This document shows positions 7,183 through 14,979 of a stretch of 15,022 bases of DNA, piece after piece. Each line of letters begins with the position of its first letter. Position 1 is the first letter of the stretch. The notes under the pieces are model-generated. The model did no database searches. It worked only from the letters and a program-made list of their open reading frames with translations, and was not told the origin of the DNA. The stretch is from an uncultured Chloroflexota bacterium (GTDB taxonomy: Bacteria > Chloroflexota > Dehalococcoidia > UBA3495): the NCBI GenBank assembly GCA_913052545.1, contig CAJXEF010000034.1:1-15022 (forward strand), written 5' to 3'. The translations under genes were made by a program, and so were the position numbers.

Positions 7183-8046
7183 ATGAACTTAACAGATAGG
7201 CGCCGAAGATTTAGGGCTATATTAGAAGGTGACCGTTGTGTACATCCAGGATCTGTATTTGATCCTATCTCTGCCCGAATTGCAGAAGATCTGGGGTTCG
7301 AAGTCGGTATGTTTGCCGGTTCTATAGCCTCTGGAACGGTTTTGGGGGCTCCAGACTTGATAGTTTTGACTTTAACAGAATTTGCTCAACAAATTCATCG
7401 GATATGCAGGGCAGGCGATTTAAGTTTATTGGTAGACGCGGACCACGGGTACGGGAATGCCTTGAACGTGCGTAGGACGGTAGAAGAATTGGAGACGGCA
7501 GGGGTATCATGTTTGACCATTGAAGACACTGTTCTTCCATTAAGTTTTGGCAGTGCTGGAGAGGGCAACCTGATATCGTTAGAAGAGGGTGTCGGTAAAA
7601 TGAAAGCAGCTCTGTCAGCTCGGCAAGATCCTACCCTTTGTATAGCTGGCCGAAGCAGTGCCCTAAGGGTCGGAGGCGTGGAGGAGGCGATTAAGCGAAC
7701 TAAAGCTTACGAGCAAGCTGGGGTAGATGCTATGTTTTTAGCTGGCGCCCAGACCAAGGAAGAAGTGCAAGCAGTACGGGCTGAAACTACTCTTCCATTA
7801 ATTTTGGGAGGTGCCGGCGGAGAGTTATCAGACCTTGATTTTCTTGGAAGTACGGGTGTACGAGTTGCACTACAAGGACATCTCTCTTTTCAAGCTTCCA
7901 TCAAAGCGGTGTACGATACCATGAAGGCCCTTAAAGACGGTGTGGCTCCTGCCGATTTAAGAGATAATTTAGCATCCTCCGAATTAATAGAACAGGTAAC
8001 AAGAAGAGCTGATTACAGCCAATGGACTAAAGACTTTCTGAGTTAA
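7183..8046 (+). CDS. Oxaloacetate decarboxylase, PEP mutase/isocitrate lyase superfamily (PA4872-like)
   Basis: This 287-residue TIM-barrel enzyme is predicted to decarboxylate oxaloacetate to pyruvate with Mg2+ (EC 4.1.1.112). It has the subgroup start RRRRFRAIL..DRCVHPGSVFDPISARIAEDLGF, then VDADHGYGN (84-92) with the metal-binding aspartates D85 and D87, IED (113-115), and ALQGHLSF (229-236). H233 corresponds to the histidine that marks the PA4872 decarboxylase group rather than PEP mutase or methylisocitrate lyase. The isocitrate lyase signature KKCGH is absent. GGAGAGAGG ends six bases before ATG 7183. It is a single gene with its own AT-rich promoter region and a strong terminator. A 2,3-dimethylmalate or methylisocitrate lyase function is less likely. 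Confidence 0.9.
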   Translation: MNLTDRRRRFRAILEGDRCVHPGSVFDPISARIAEDLGFEVGMFAGSIASGTVLGAPDLIVLTLTEFAQQIHRICRAGDLSLLVDADHGYGNALNVRRTVEELETAGVSCLTIEDTVLPLSFGSAGEGNLISLEEGVGKMKAALSARQDPTLCIAGRSSALRVGGVEEAIKRTKAYEQAGVDAMFLAGAQTKEEVQAVRAETTLPLILGGAGGELSDLDFLGSTGVRVALQGHLSFQASIKAVYDTMKALKDGVAPADLRDNLASSELIEQVTRRADYSQWTKDFLS

Positions 8047-8074
8047 TACAATATATAGGGACTAATAGCAGCTA

Positions 8075-8090
8075 ATTTATTATAATAAAT
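8075..8090. repeat. 16-bp perfect AT palindrome
   Basis: ATTTATTATAATAAAT is its own reverse complement. It lies 28 bases after the decarboxylase stop and just before a 25-bp hairpin. It contains only A and T, so chance is possible. Confidence 0.4.
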
Positions 8091-8098
8091 CGGGTTAA

Positions 8099-8153
8099 TC
8101 AAAAATCTAAGATGGAGAATTATTGAATATAATTCTCCATCTTAGATTTTTGA
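8099..8153 (+). terminator. 25-bp perfect hairpin terminator after the decarboxylase
   Basis: Arms 8099-8123 and 8129-8153 pair perfectly around a five-base loop. The left arm carries AAAAA and the right arm TTTTT near their outer ends, so the structure can act as an intrinsic terminator in both directions. It ends the decarboxylase transcript and isolates lysS. Confidence 0.8.
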
Positions 8154-8246
8154 CATATGTTACTTAGATAAAGCACAATTCATCATTCTTTGGAAGAAAT
8201 ATGAGTTCATTAGAACCAGTCATATATTGGGGCTTGGTAGCTAAAT

Positions 8247-9770
8247 ATGGTTGATAGAACAGAAGGATTACTGGAGAGTAGGCATCTTAAATTAAATCGG
8301 TTACGACAAGCTGGGGTGAATCCTTATCCTGCCCGATGCTTGCCGCCTCAGAACATCGCAAATGTGATATCAGGGTTTGAGGCCACGGAAAGCGACCACG
8401 CTAACGGTTCCAATGATTGCCTAGCAGTAGTGTCTGGCAGAATAATCTCGTTGCGCAGAATGGGTAGAGCATCGTTTCTAGACTTGCGAGACGGATCCGG
8501 GACTATGCAAGTTCTGCTTAGAGAAAATGTTTTGGAACAAGCTTATGGCTTGCTAGAAAATTTAGATTTAGGAGATTTCTTAGAAGTTTCGGGGAGCGTC
8601 ATGCGTACTCGTACAGGCCAAGTCACTATCGAAGCCCGTAACATCACTTTGTTATCTAAATGTATGCGCCCTTTGCCCGAAAAATGGCATGGCCTTCGAG
8701 ACGTCGAAACCCGGTATAGACAGCGTTACTTGGACCTGATAGCGAACCCGGAAATTGCCAGTTCTTTTGCCCAACGAAGCCAAGTAATTAAGAGTATCAG
8801 GAAATTTTTCGATGACAAGGGCTTTATGGAGGTTGAAACTCCGATACTGGTTCCTGTGGCTGCGGGAGCACATGCGCGCCCGTTTGTCACTCACCACCAC
8901 GCCTTAGACCAGCAACTTTACTTAAGAATCGCTACGGAGCTTTATTTAAAGCGGTTGATAGTGGGAGGTTTTGATAAAGTTTATGAGATTGGAAGAGTTT
9001 TTCGTAACGAAGGTATCGATCAGGATCATAATCCTGAATTTAGTTTATTAGAGAGTTACGAGGCATATTCCGATTATACGCGAGTAATGGAGATGGTAGA
9101 GGGTTTGTTTTCCACTGTAGCCGTCGCGATTCAAGGGACTACCGAGATACGTTATGGAGACCACCTTATTGATTTTAAACCCCCGTGGCCACGGCTTAGC
9201 CTAAGTGAGGAGTTATATCGTTACAGCGGGATAGATATTGACGAATTGAGTGATGAAGAGAGATTGATTAAGAAGGTGGCTTCAATGGGTTTGGATGTCG
9301 GAGAGCGAGAGAGTCGTGGTCGATTGATTGATAAATTAGTATCCACTTTTGTTGAACCAAATTTAATACAGCCAACATTTCTCTTGGATTATCCGGAAGA
9401 GATGTCCCCTCTGGCTAAAGCTAAAGAGGGTCGTCCGGGTTATGTAGAAAGATTTGAAGCTTTCGCAGCCGGAATGGAAGTGGCTAACTCATATTCCGAG
9501 TTAAATGATCCCGAAGTACAACGGGCCCGGTTTGATAGTCAAGAAGAGGTGCGGCTCATTTATCAAGACGAAGAAGTAGATCGCCGAGATGATGATTTCT
9601 TGTTAGCCATGGAATATGGAATGCCTCCTACTGGAGGATTAGGGATAGGGATAGATCGTATGGTCATGTTGCTCACCAGTCAGCCAAGTATCCGAGATGT
9701 ACTGCTATTTCCGCAGATGCGTACTTCTCATGATTCCGATCCCCAAGATCAGGGAGAGGGTGATGGATAA
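8247..9770 (+). CDS. lysS: Lysyl-tRNA synthetase, class II
   Basis: This 507-residue enzyme charges tRNA-Lys with lysine using ATP. An N-terminal OB-fold anticodon-binding domain spans about 60-135 (VSGRIISLRRMGRASFLDLRDG). The RYRQRYLDL helix is at 156-164. The class II catalytic core has motif 1 near GFMEVETPIL (192-201), motif 2 FRNEGIDQDHNPEF (252-265) and motif 3 GGLGIGIDR (463-471). Length is normal for bacterial LysS and no domain is missing. The start ATG 8247 gives a natural N-terminus but has no good SD, only a G-rich stretch near 8229-8232. Its upstream neighbour is cut off by the hairpin at 8099-8153, so it must have its own promoter, which I cannot place with confidence. The 161 bases after it lead to serS. 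Confidence 0.97.
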   Translation: MVDRTEGLLESRHLKLNRLRQAGVNPYPARCLPPQNIANVISGFEATESDHANGSNDCLAVVSGRIISLRRMGRASFLDLRDGSGTMQVLLRENVLEQAYGLLENLDLGDFLEVSGSVMRTRTGQVTIEARNITLLSKCMRPLPEKWHGLRDVETRYRQRYLDLIANPEIASSFAQRSQVIKSIRKFFDDKGFMEVETPILVPVAAGAHARPFVTHHHALDQQLYLRIATELYLKRLIVGGFDKVYEIGRVFRNEGIDQDHNPEFSLLESYEAYSDYTRVMEMVEGLFSTVAVAIQGTTEIRYGDHLIDFKPPWPRLSLSEELYRYSGIDIDELSDEERLIKKVASMGLDVGERESRGRLIDKLVSTFVEPNLIQPTFLLDYPEEMSPLAKAKEGRPGYVERFEAFAAGMEVANSYSELNDPEVQRARFDSQEEVRLIYQDEEVDRRDDDFLLAMEYGMPPTGGLGIGIDRMVMLLTSQPSIRDVLLFPQMRTSHDSDPQDQGEGDG

Positions 9771-9782
9771 ATCCAAGCTTGA

Positions 9783-9808
9783 GATGTTATCTTGATCTGA
9801 TGTTATCT
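9783..9808. repeat. Short direct repeat, two copies of GATGTTATCT
   Basis: GATGTTATCT occurs at 9783-9792 and 9799-9808, a period of 16 bases, in the gap between lysS and serS. It could be a regulatory site or chance. Confidence 0.3.
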
Positions 9809-9931
9809 GTAACTATGAAAAAATGAGCGAAACTCTTGTAATATCCTCCTAAAGGGAAACAAAGCAAATCGTAAATCTATAGGGTGTCACCTCCGAACAT
9901 AGTTTAATTTTAATGGTCCGTGTTGATAAAT

Positions 9932-11212
9932 ATGCTATCTATAGACTTGATTAGAAAGGATCCTGAATACGTTAAGAACGCTCTCAGATTAAGGGGTGAA
10001 GAAAACTCGTTAGATGTCATATTGGATTTGGATGTTCGTCGCCGCGAAGGGATTTCGGCGGGTGATGAGTTGCGTTCACGAAGAAATTCGGTTAGTCGCA
10101 AAATTGGTGAATTAAGGGGGTCTGGTCAAGAAGTTCCTTCCGATCTTGTTCACGATATGCGACAAGTGGGCGATCGTATCACTGAACTTGAACAAGATGT
10201 CAAAAAAACTGAACTATCGATCCAAGAGATCTTGATGGCGTTACCTAATATGCCACGTGCGGATGTACCCCCAGGGTTAGATGAAGACGGTAACATTGTG
10301 TTAAGGCATTGGGGTGATGTGGTTGATCTCCCATTTGATGCTATTCCTCACTGGGATCTGGGAGAACAACTTGGGATCATCGATTTTCAACGGGGAGTTA
10401 AATTATCGGGAAGTCGGTTTTATACGCTTGCTGGTGCTGGAGCCAAATTGGAACGGGCTCTTATAGCGTGGATGTTAGATTTGCATTCCAACGAGCATGG
10501 ATATACAGAGATGATGCTTCCCATATTAGTCCGTAGAAACATTATGGAAGGCTCTGGGAATCTACCCAAATTCGCCGATAATTTGTATCATGACGAAGAA
10601 GATGATTTGTGGTTGGTTCCTACGGCAGAGGTTCCTATGACTAATCTACATCGGGACGAGATTCTGGATTATAGTTCCTTGCCCCTATATTATGTAGCGC
10701 ACACTCCCTGTTTCCGAAGAGAAAAAGCTGCGGCTGGAAGAGATACTCGCGGGATCAAGAGGGTACATCAGTTCAATAAAGTTGAAATGTACAAATTTGT
10801 TGCACCTGAAACTTCTGATGATGAGTTAGATAAACTCTTAGCTAATGCTGAAGATGTTTGCCAACGTCTAGGATTACCTTATCGTATCCTACAACTTTGT
10901 GCAGGCGATATGTCTTTCCCTTCAGCTAAATCTTTTGATATCGAAGTTTGGGCTGCAGGCTGTAAAGAATGGTTGGAGGTGAGTTCGTGTTCCAATTGTA
11001 CGGATTTTCAGGCAAGACGCGCTAACGTGCGATACAGGCCGGGAAACAGTGGTAGGCCGGATTTTGTACATACCTTAAATGGTTCCGGATTAGCGCTACC
11101 GAGGGTGGTCATAGCTTTGTTGGAAAATTACCAGAAGGAAGATGGTTCAGTAGTCATACCCGAAGTACTACGTCCGTACACAGGATTCTCCATAATAGAT
11201 CCGCTTAATTAG
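9932..11212 (+). CDS. serS: Seryl-tRNA synthetase, class II
   Basis: This 426-residue enzyme charges tRNA-Ser. The N-terminal domain (about 1-105) is the long antiparallel coiled-coil arm that grips the tRNA. The catalytic core shows TAEVP (231-235), the motif 2 region from FRREKAAAGRDTRG to HQFNKVE (261-285), SSCSNCTDFQARR (351-363) and motif 3 TLNGSGLALPR (381-391). Length is normal. ATG 9932 gives the usual family start MLSIDLIRKDPEYV. GTG 9920, four codons earlier, is the alternative. Neither has an SD, and a TTTAAT sequence at 9909-9914 would even fit a leaderless transcript from 9920. It is co-oriented with lysS but 161 bases apart. Confidence 0.96.
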   Translation: MLSIDLIRKDPEYVKNALRLRGEENSLDVILDLDVRRREGISAGDELRSRRNSVSRKIGELRGSGQEVPSDLVHDMRQVGDRITELEQDVKKTELSIQEILMALPNMPRADVPPGLDEDGNIVLRHWGDVVDLPFDAIPHWDLGEQLGIIDFQRGVKLSGSRFYTLAGAGAKLERALIAWMLDLHSNEHGYTEMMLPILVRRNIMEGSGNLPKFADNLYHDEEDDLWLVPTAEVPMTNLHRDEILDYSSLPLYYVAHTPCFRREKAAAGRDTRGIKRVHQFNKVEMYKFVAPETSDDELDKLLANAEDVCQRLGLPYRILQLCAGDMSFPSAKSFDIEVWAAGCKEWLEVSSCSNCTDFQARRANVRYRPGNSGRPDFVHTLNGSGLALPRVVIALLENYQKEDGSVVIPEVLRPYTGFSIIDPLN

Positions 11213-11282
11213 TACTCAAAGTCGCAATTGTAGATTCGCTTATAATTAAACCTATCTGTAAGGGCTGTTATTAGGATTCTCT

Positions 11283-11307
11283 AATCTAGTAACATTAAAA
11301 TCTAGTA
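11283..11307. repeat. Short direct repeat, two copies of AATCTAGTA
   Basis: AATCTAGTA occurs at 11283-11291 and 11299-11307, again with a 16-base period, about 55-80 bases upstream of the -35 of the hspR promoter. A position upstream of the promoter would suit an activator, but chance cannot be excluded. Confidence 0.3.
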
Positions 11308-11360
11308 GTATGTATGATGTAGGGCATATGATGAGGATGGATCTTACCAGTGTAATCTGG

Positions 11361-11389
11361 TTGACACGCAGAGTATCAATTGATATACT
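11361..11389 (+). promoter_or_regulatory. Near-consensus housekeeping promoter of the hspR-grpE-dnaK operon
   Basis: TTGACA (11361-11366) is a perfect -35. After exactly 17 bases comes TATACT (11384-11389), one base off TATAAT. The start point would be about 11396, with a leader of about 35 bases before ATG 11431. It is the best promoter in the window. Confidence 0.78.
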
Positions 11390-11402
11390 TTTTGTTGATA
11401 TA
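11374..11402. promoter_or_regulatory. Candidate operator: palindrome TATCAATTGATA overlapping the -10
   Basis: The 12-bp perfect palindrome TATCAATTGATA (11374-11385) fills the spacer and enters the -10 element. TTGATATA is then found twice, at 11380-11387 and 11395-11402. This position would let a bound repressor block RNA polymerase. It is not the HAIR sequence known for HspR (CTTGAGT-N7-ACTCAAG). Assignment to the adjacent HspR is inference. Confidence 0.45.
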
Positions 11403-11430
11403 AGCGCATTATGCTGAGTGATATTAACCT

Positions 11431-11928
11431 ATGTATCAAAAAGCGCGGCAGAGGTTAGACGAAGAGAGCCTAGTTTCGGATATACCACCGGCTTGGCCTA
11501 ATCAAGCATTCCCACAGCCTGTAAACCCCGATAAAGTATCACAGGAATCTCCAGCCCCTTCAGTGTCTTCGCATATGCCAAGAGTTGAAATTCAAGGGGT
11601 GTATATCATAAGTGTAGCTGCCCGGATTTTAGAGATGCACCCGCAGACTCTCAGGAAGTACGAGAAACTCGGGTTGATAAATCCGGACCGAACTGTTGGT
11701 ATGCTAAGGCTTTATTCTAGGGAAGATATCAGGAAGATATTGCTTATCAGGTATCTAATGGACAATTTAGGATTGAATTTAGCTGGGGTTGAATTCGCTT
11801 TAAACGTCGTGGACAATTTATCTGATTTAGAACGCAGGCTAATGTTAGTATTTAAAAACACAGATCTTCGGAAAACAATTGAAAAAGAAATCGATAGACT
11901 TTATAACAGGTTGAATTTACCTGTTTAA
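11431..11928 (+). CDS. hspR: HspR-type MerR-family heat-shock repressor
   Basis: This 165-residue protein contains a MerR-type winged helix-turn-helix of the HspR group from about 57 to 125: YIISVAARILEMHPQTLRKYEKLGL (58-82), a wing with RTVGMLRLYSREDI (87-100), and GLNLAGVEFAL (114-124). A short helical tail follows. HspR binds DNA, usually with DnaK as co-repressor, and holds down chaperone genes until stress. The first 50 residues are a Pro/Ser-rich, probably disordered extension unusual for HspR, which mostly starts close to the HTH. ATG 11431 has GAGTGAT eight bases upstream, while an internal ATG at 11575 would remove the extension but lacks an SD. The wing reads MLRLYS where many HspR have GGxRRYS. 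It leads the operon, 28 bases before grpE. Confidence 0.9.
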   Translation: MYQKARQRLDEESLVSDIPPAWPNQAFPQPVNPDKVSQESPAPSVSSHMPRVEIQGVYIISVAARILEMHPQTLRKYEKLGLINPDRTVGMLRLYSREDIRKILLIRYLMDNLGLNLAGVEFALNVVDNLSDLERRLMLVFKNTDLRKTIEKEIDRLYNRLNLPV

Positions 11929-11956
11929 CCGAATACATTGTTGCTAGGATTTGTCC

Positions 11957-12541
11957 ATGAGTGAAAATAATGAAGAGATTACTAATAGTGAGCCGGAACT
12001 CAGAGAAGAACCAAGGGTAGAAGAATTAATACTAGAAGAGATTGTTAATGACTATAGCCATTTGGAGTTAGACGAACAGGTTCAATCTTTACTGACTGAT
12101 TTACATTCAGTCCGTAAAGATGTCGAGGTTAATAAGGATTTGGCTCAAAGGGCTCAGGCGGAATTGAGCAACTTTCGAAGACGTACAGATGATGATCGTA
12201 TTACTTCGCAGAGGCAATCAAACAGCAGGTTGTTGGTAAAAATGTTGCCCGTAGTCGACGAACTGGAATTGGCTGTTACCCATGCTGACGATGGACAGCC
12301 TGGCGAATCGTGGGTAGAAGGAATCAGACTTATCCAGCGAAAAGTCGCGACTTTGTTAGAATCCGAAGGTGTTACTAAAATAGAGGCTGTAGGAGTACAG
12401 TTTAACCCTGTGGAACATGAAGCAATTGGGACTGAAGAAAGTATAGAATTTTCTTCGGGTTTAATCATCCAGGTTGTCAGGAATGGCTACAAGTTACATG
12501 ATAGGATTATTCAAGCAGCTCAGGTAGTAGTAGCCCGCTAG
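11957..12541 (+). CDS. grpE: GrpE, nucleotide exchange factor for DnaK
   Basis: This 194-residue cytosolic protein dimerises and releases ADP from DnaK. An acidic N-terminal tail (1-40) precedes the long coiled-coil helix (about 41-90), which contains AELSNFRRR (68-76). The conserved LPVVDELELA (97-106) and the C-terminal beta domain follow, with FNPVEHEAIG (149-158) and GYKLHDRIIQAAQVVVA (177-193). Length is normal. I chose ATG 11957 because AGGA lies seven bases upstream; an in-frame TTG at 11951 would add two residues. It lies between hspR and dnaK with gaps of 28 and 57 bases and no terminator, so one transcript is likely. Confidence 0.96.
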   Translation: MSENNEEITNSEPELREEPRVEELILEEIVNDYSHLELDEQVQSLLTDLHSVRKDVEVNKDLAQRAQAELSNFRRRTDDDRITSQRQSNSRLLVKMLPVVDELELAVTHADDGQPGESWVEGIRLIQRKVATLLESEGVTKIEAVGVQFNPVEHEAIGTEESIEFSSGLIIQVVRNGYKLHDRIIQAAQVVVAR

Positions 12542-12598
12542 GTAGTAGTTAAGTTAACTCTAAAGCATTTTTCGATAAAAGGGATAAGGAGACACAGA

Positions 12599-14539
12599 AT
12601 GGCTAAAGTTCTTGGAATAGATTTGGGAACCACAAATTCTGTCGCTGCTGTGATTGAAGCAGGAGAGCCAGTAGTAGTTGAGAATGCAGAAGGCGGTCGG
12701 ATTACCCCGTCTGTAGTTGCAGTAAATAATAAAAGTAACGAAAGATATGTCGGACAAACTGCCAAACGGCAAGCTGTTACGAATCCTGAGAATACCGTAT
12801 TTTCAGTCAAACGTCTCATGGGTCGAAAATTTGAAGACCCGGAGATTGCGTCAGCTGTAGATAAACTACCTTATAAGGTAGTTAGGGCAGACAACGGAGA
12901 TGCTCATGTTGAAATGAGTGGAGAGTCATATGCACCACCACAGATTTCTTCTATGGTCTTACAGAAGATTCGTCAAGATGCTGAAGCCAAGTTGGGAGAG
13001 AAGATTACTCAGGCTGTTATAACCGTTCCAGCCTATTTCAACGATGCTCAACGGCAGGCCACCAAGGATGCGGGGACAATTGCTGGCCTTGAGGTCCTGA
13101 GAATTATCAATGAACCCACGGCCTCGTCTTTAGCGTATGGTATAGATAAACAGAAATCGGAAGCTACGGTAGCGGTCTTTGACTTAGGTGGTGGGACGTT
13201 CGATATTACTATTTTGCAGATGGGAGAAGGTGTTTTCGAAGTAAAATCGACTAACGGGGATACATTTTTAGGTGGCGACGATTTTGATGAAATTATACTT
13301 GATTGGTTATCTCGGGAATTCTTACAAGAAACCGGAATAGATTTAAGTAAAGATAAGATGGCGTTACAGAGACTACGGGATGCGGCTGAGCGAGCTAAAA
13401 TAGAATTATCTAGTACATTGGAAACAGAAGTGAATCTCCCGTTTATCACTGCCGATGCCAGTGGTCCCCAACATCTCGTGAAGACTTTAAGCAGATCTAG
13501 ATTAGAGCAGTTAGTTGGTGACCTGATAACACGTACAGAAGGGCCGTGTCTTCAAGCATTATCCGATGCTAACATCAGCGCTGGAGAAATTGATGATGTC
13601 GTTTTGGTAGGGGGAATGTCTCGTATGCCAGCCGTACAAGAGAAAGTTAAAGGTATTTTCGATAAAGAGCCTAGCCGATCAGTAAATCCAGATGAAGCTG
13701 TTGCTCTTGGGGCAGCAATTCAGGCTGGTATCTTGGGCGGTGAGGTAGAAGACTTAGTTCTTTTAGACGTAACGCCTTTAACTCTGGGATTGGAGACTTT
13801 GGGAAGTGTGATGACGAATTTAATTTCTAGGAACACGACTATTCCTACCAAAAAAGCTGAAACGTTTACTACTGCGGCCGACAGCCAGGGTAGTGTGGAT
13901 ATTCATGTTCTTCAGGGCGAAAGGCAGATGGCTACTGACAATAAGTCTATAGGTAGGTTTATATTGGATGGTATTTTACCTGCGCCTAGAGGGATTCCTC
14001 AGATAGAGGTAACCTTTGATATAGACGCTAACGGGATCCTAAGTGTTTCCGCAGCGGATAAAGGCACGGGTAAAGAGCAAAAGATCGTTATTCAGTCCAG
14101 TTCAGGATTGGCTCAAGATGAGATTGATCGGATGGTAGATGATGCCAAGTCTCATGAAGATGAAGATCAAGTTAGGCGTGCGGAGATTGAAACTAGGAAT
14201 CAGGCAGACACATTAGTCTACACAACAGAAAAGATGATCTCCGATAACGCTGACAAAATCCCAGCCGAATTGAAAGAAGAAGTCGAGGGTAAAATAGCTA
14301 CTCTCAAAGGAGCTATCGAAGGGAATAATTTGCCTGAAATGCAGACTTCTATGGCGGACTTAAATGACGCACTCCAGCGATTAGGGCAAGCAGTGTACAG
14401 TCAGGCCGCTGATGACGGGATGCCTACAGATCCAGATATGGGGGATATGGAAGACGTATCTGTTTCGGATAACCAAGAAACAGATACGTCTTCTTCTTCA
14501 GATGACACCATTGAGGGTGAATTTAGGGAAGTTCAATAA
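12599..14539 (+). CDS. dnaK: DnaK, Hsp70 chaperone
   Basis: This 646-residue ATP-dependent chaperone folds client proteins and is usually the co-repressor of HspR. The nucleotide-binding domain has GIDLGTTNS (6-14), K71 in [26 protein letters not shown] (144-159), [11 protein letters not shown] (171-181), DLGGGTFD (195-202), and further on [12 protein letters not shown]. The hydrophobic linker [13 protein letters not shown], the substrate-binding domain and the helical lid follow. The acidic tail ends EGEFREVQ, close to the common bacterial end. AAGGAG seven bases upstream fixes ATG 12599. It closes the hspR-grpE-dnaK unit, and no dnaJ follows in the window. An inverted repeat lies in the coding sequence for the tail (see 14450-14493). 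Confidence 0.98.
   Translation: MAKVLGIDLGTTNSVAAVIEAGEPVVVENAEGGRITPSVVAVNNKSNERYVGQTAKRQAVTNPENTVFSVKRLMGRKFEDPEIASAVDKLPYKVVRADNGDAHVEMSGESYAPPQISSMVLQKIRQDAEAKLGEKITQAVITVPAYFNDAQRQATKDAGTIAGLEVLRIINEPTASSLAYGIDKQKSEATVAVFDLGGGTFDITILQMGEGVFEVKSTNGDTFLGGDDFDEIILDWLSREFLQETGIDLSKDKMALQRLRDAAERAKIELSSTLETEVNLPFITADASGPQHLVKTLSRSRLEQLVGDLITRTEGPCLQALSDANISAGEIDDVVLVGGMSRMPAVQEKVKGIFDKEPSRSVNPDEAVALGAAIQAGILGGEVEDLVLLDVTPLTLGLETLGSVMTNLISRNTTIPTKKAETFTTAADSQGSVDIHVLQGERQMATDNKSIGRFILDGILPAPRGIPQIEVTFDIDANGILSVSAADKGTGKEQKIVIQSSSGLAQDEIDRMVDDAKSHEDEDQVRRAEIETRNQADTLVYTTEKMISDNADKIPAELKEEVEGKIATLKGAIEGNNLPEMQTSMADLNDALQRLGQAVYSQAADDGMPTDPDMGDMEDVSVSDNQETDTSSSSDDTIEGEFREVQ
14450..14493. repeat. 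17-bp perfect inverted repeat inside the dnaK 3' end
   Basis: Arms 14450-14466 and 14477-14493 are exact reverse complements (GAAGACGTATCTGTTTC and its complement) around a ten-base loop. They encode about residues 618-632 in the flexible acidic tail of DnaK. Other hairpins this strong in the window lie between genes, so a coding location is unusual. Confidence 0.85.
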
Positions 14540-14573
14540 GTCAGAAATTTTGTTACTGAGATTGGGGTATGTC

Positions 14574-14582
14574 TGGTATAAT
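14574..14582 (+). promoter_or_regulatory. Extended -10 promoter for the 93-aa protein
   Basis: TGGTATAAT is an extended -10 with a perfect TATAAT at 14577-14582. Upstream only a poor -35 (TTACTG, 14553-14558, spacer 18) is seen, as is common for extended -10 promoters. It lies 35 bases after the dnaK stop, so the small gene can be transcribed apart from the chaperone operon. Confidence 0.6.
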
Positions 14583-14622
14583 GTCATGAGGACGAGAGCC
14601 AAGTTAACCCCCGCCTCCATTT

Positions 14623-14627
14623 AGGAG
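14623..14627 (+). promoter_or_regulatory. Shine-Dalgarno site that sets the start of the 93-aa protein
   Basis: AGGAG is one base from ATG 14629, which is too close, and seven bases from ATG 14635, which is ideal. The second ATG is therefore the likely start. Confidence 0.7.
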
Positions 14628-14634
14628 AATGTAT

Positions 14635-14916
14635 ATGAGCACACAATCTGAAAGCGCCGATCAGGAATTAATCGTGACTAATGCATCAGAGACTGATGTT
14701 ATTGAGGGGATCGGTACTACGTTGACCTCTTTACAGTATCATCATCTGAGTTTATTACAGAGATTGATAGTACTTCAAAATAACTATCAAGTGGATCCTG
14801 AATTCGAAAATTGGAAGATGGACGCTATTAATAAAGCAATTTATTCAACTCTACGGGACGCTATAGAGGAAAACGTAGGAGAAGAAGCTAAAGAACTTCT
14901 TCGCAAATCGGAATAA
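14635..14916 (+). CDS. Small protein of unknown function (93 aa)
   Basis: I do not recognise a family. The first 20 residues are polar and acidic. The rest looks helical: TTLTSLQYHHLSLLQRLIVLQNNY (about 28-51) is amphipathic with leucines, and a second helix with DAINKAIYSTLRDAIEENVGEEAKELL follows. There is no cysteine, signal peptide or clear membrane helix. The start is ATG 14635, set by AGGAG seven bases upstream. It has its own extended -10 promoter and a closing hairpin, and an intact frame with the same codon style as its neighbours. This supports a real gene. A link to DnaK is not shown; the only evidence would be its position. Confidence 0.75.
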   Translation: MSTQSESADQELIVTNASETDVIEGIGTTLTSLQYHHLSLLQRLIVLQNNYQVDPEFENWKMDAINKAIYSTLRDAIEENVGEEAKELLRKSE

Positions 14917-14979
14917 ATAACACAACAGACTCAAAAAAATTCGGTGTCACAGCAATCGTTATAACGTCAAGGCTCCGAA

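Noticed and set aside
9881..9900. GGGTGTCACCTCCG upstream of serS resembles a T-box antiterminator motif.
   Set aside because: It does not match the core GGTGG-ACCGCG, no terminator hairpin follows before the start, and I cannot find a stem I with a serine specifier in the short leader.
11214..11220. ACTCAAA as half of an HspR HAIR operator.
   Set aside because: No CTTGAGT partner lies at the required spacing, and it is 150 bases from the promoter.
13048..13449. A 133-codon minus-strand frame inside dnaK.
   Set aside because: It mirrors the conserved DnaK nucleotide-binding domain; long antisense frames are common opposite such genes.
14957..14966. The palindrome CGTTATAACG after the 93-aa gene.
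   Set aside because: Ten bases is short enough for chance, and no promoter or partner site lies nearby.
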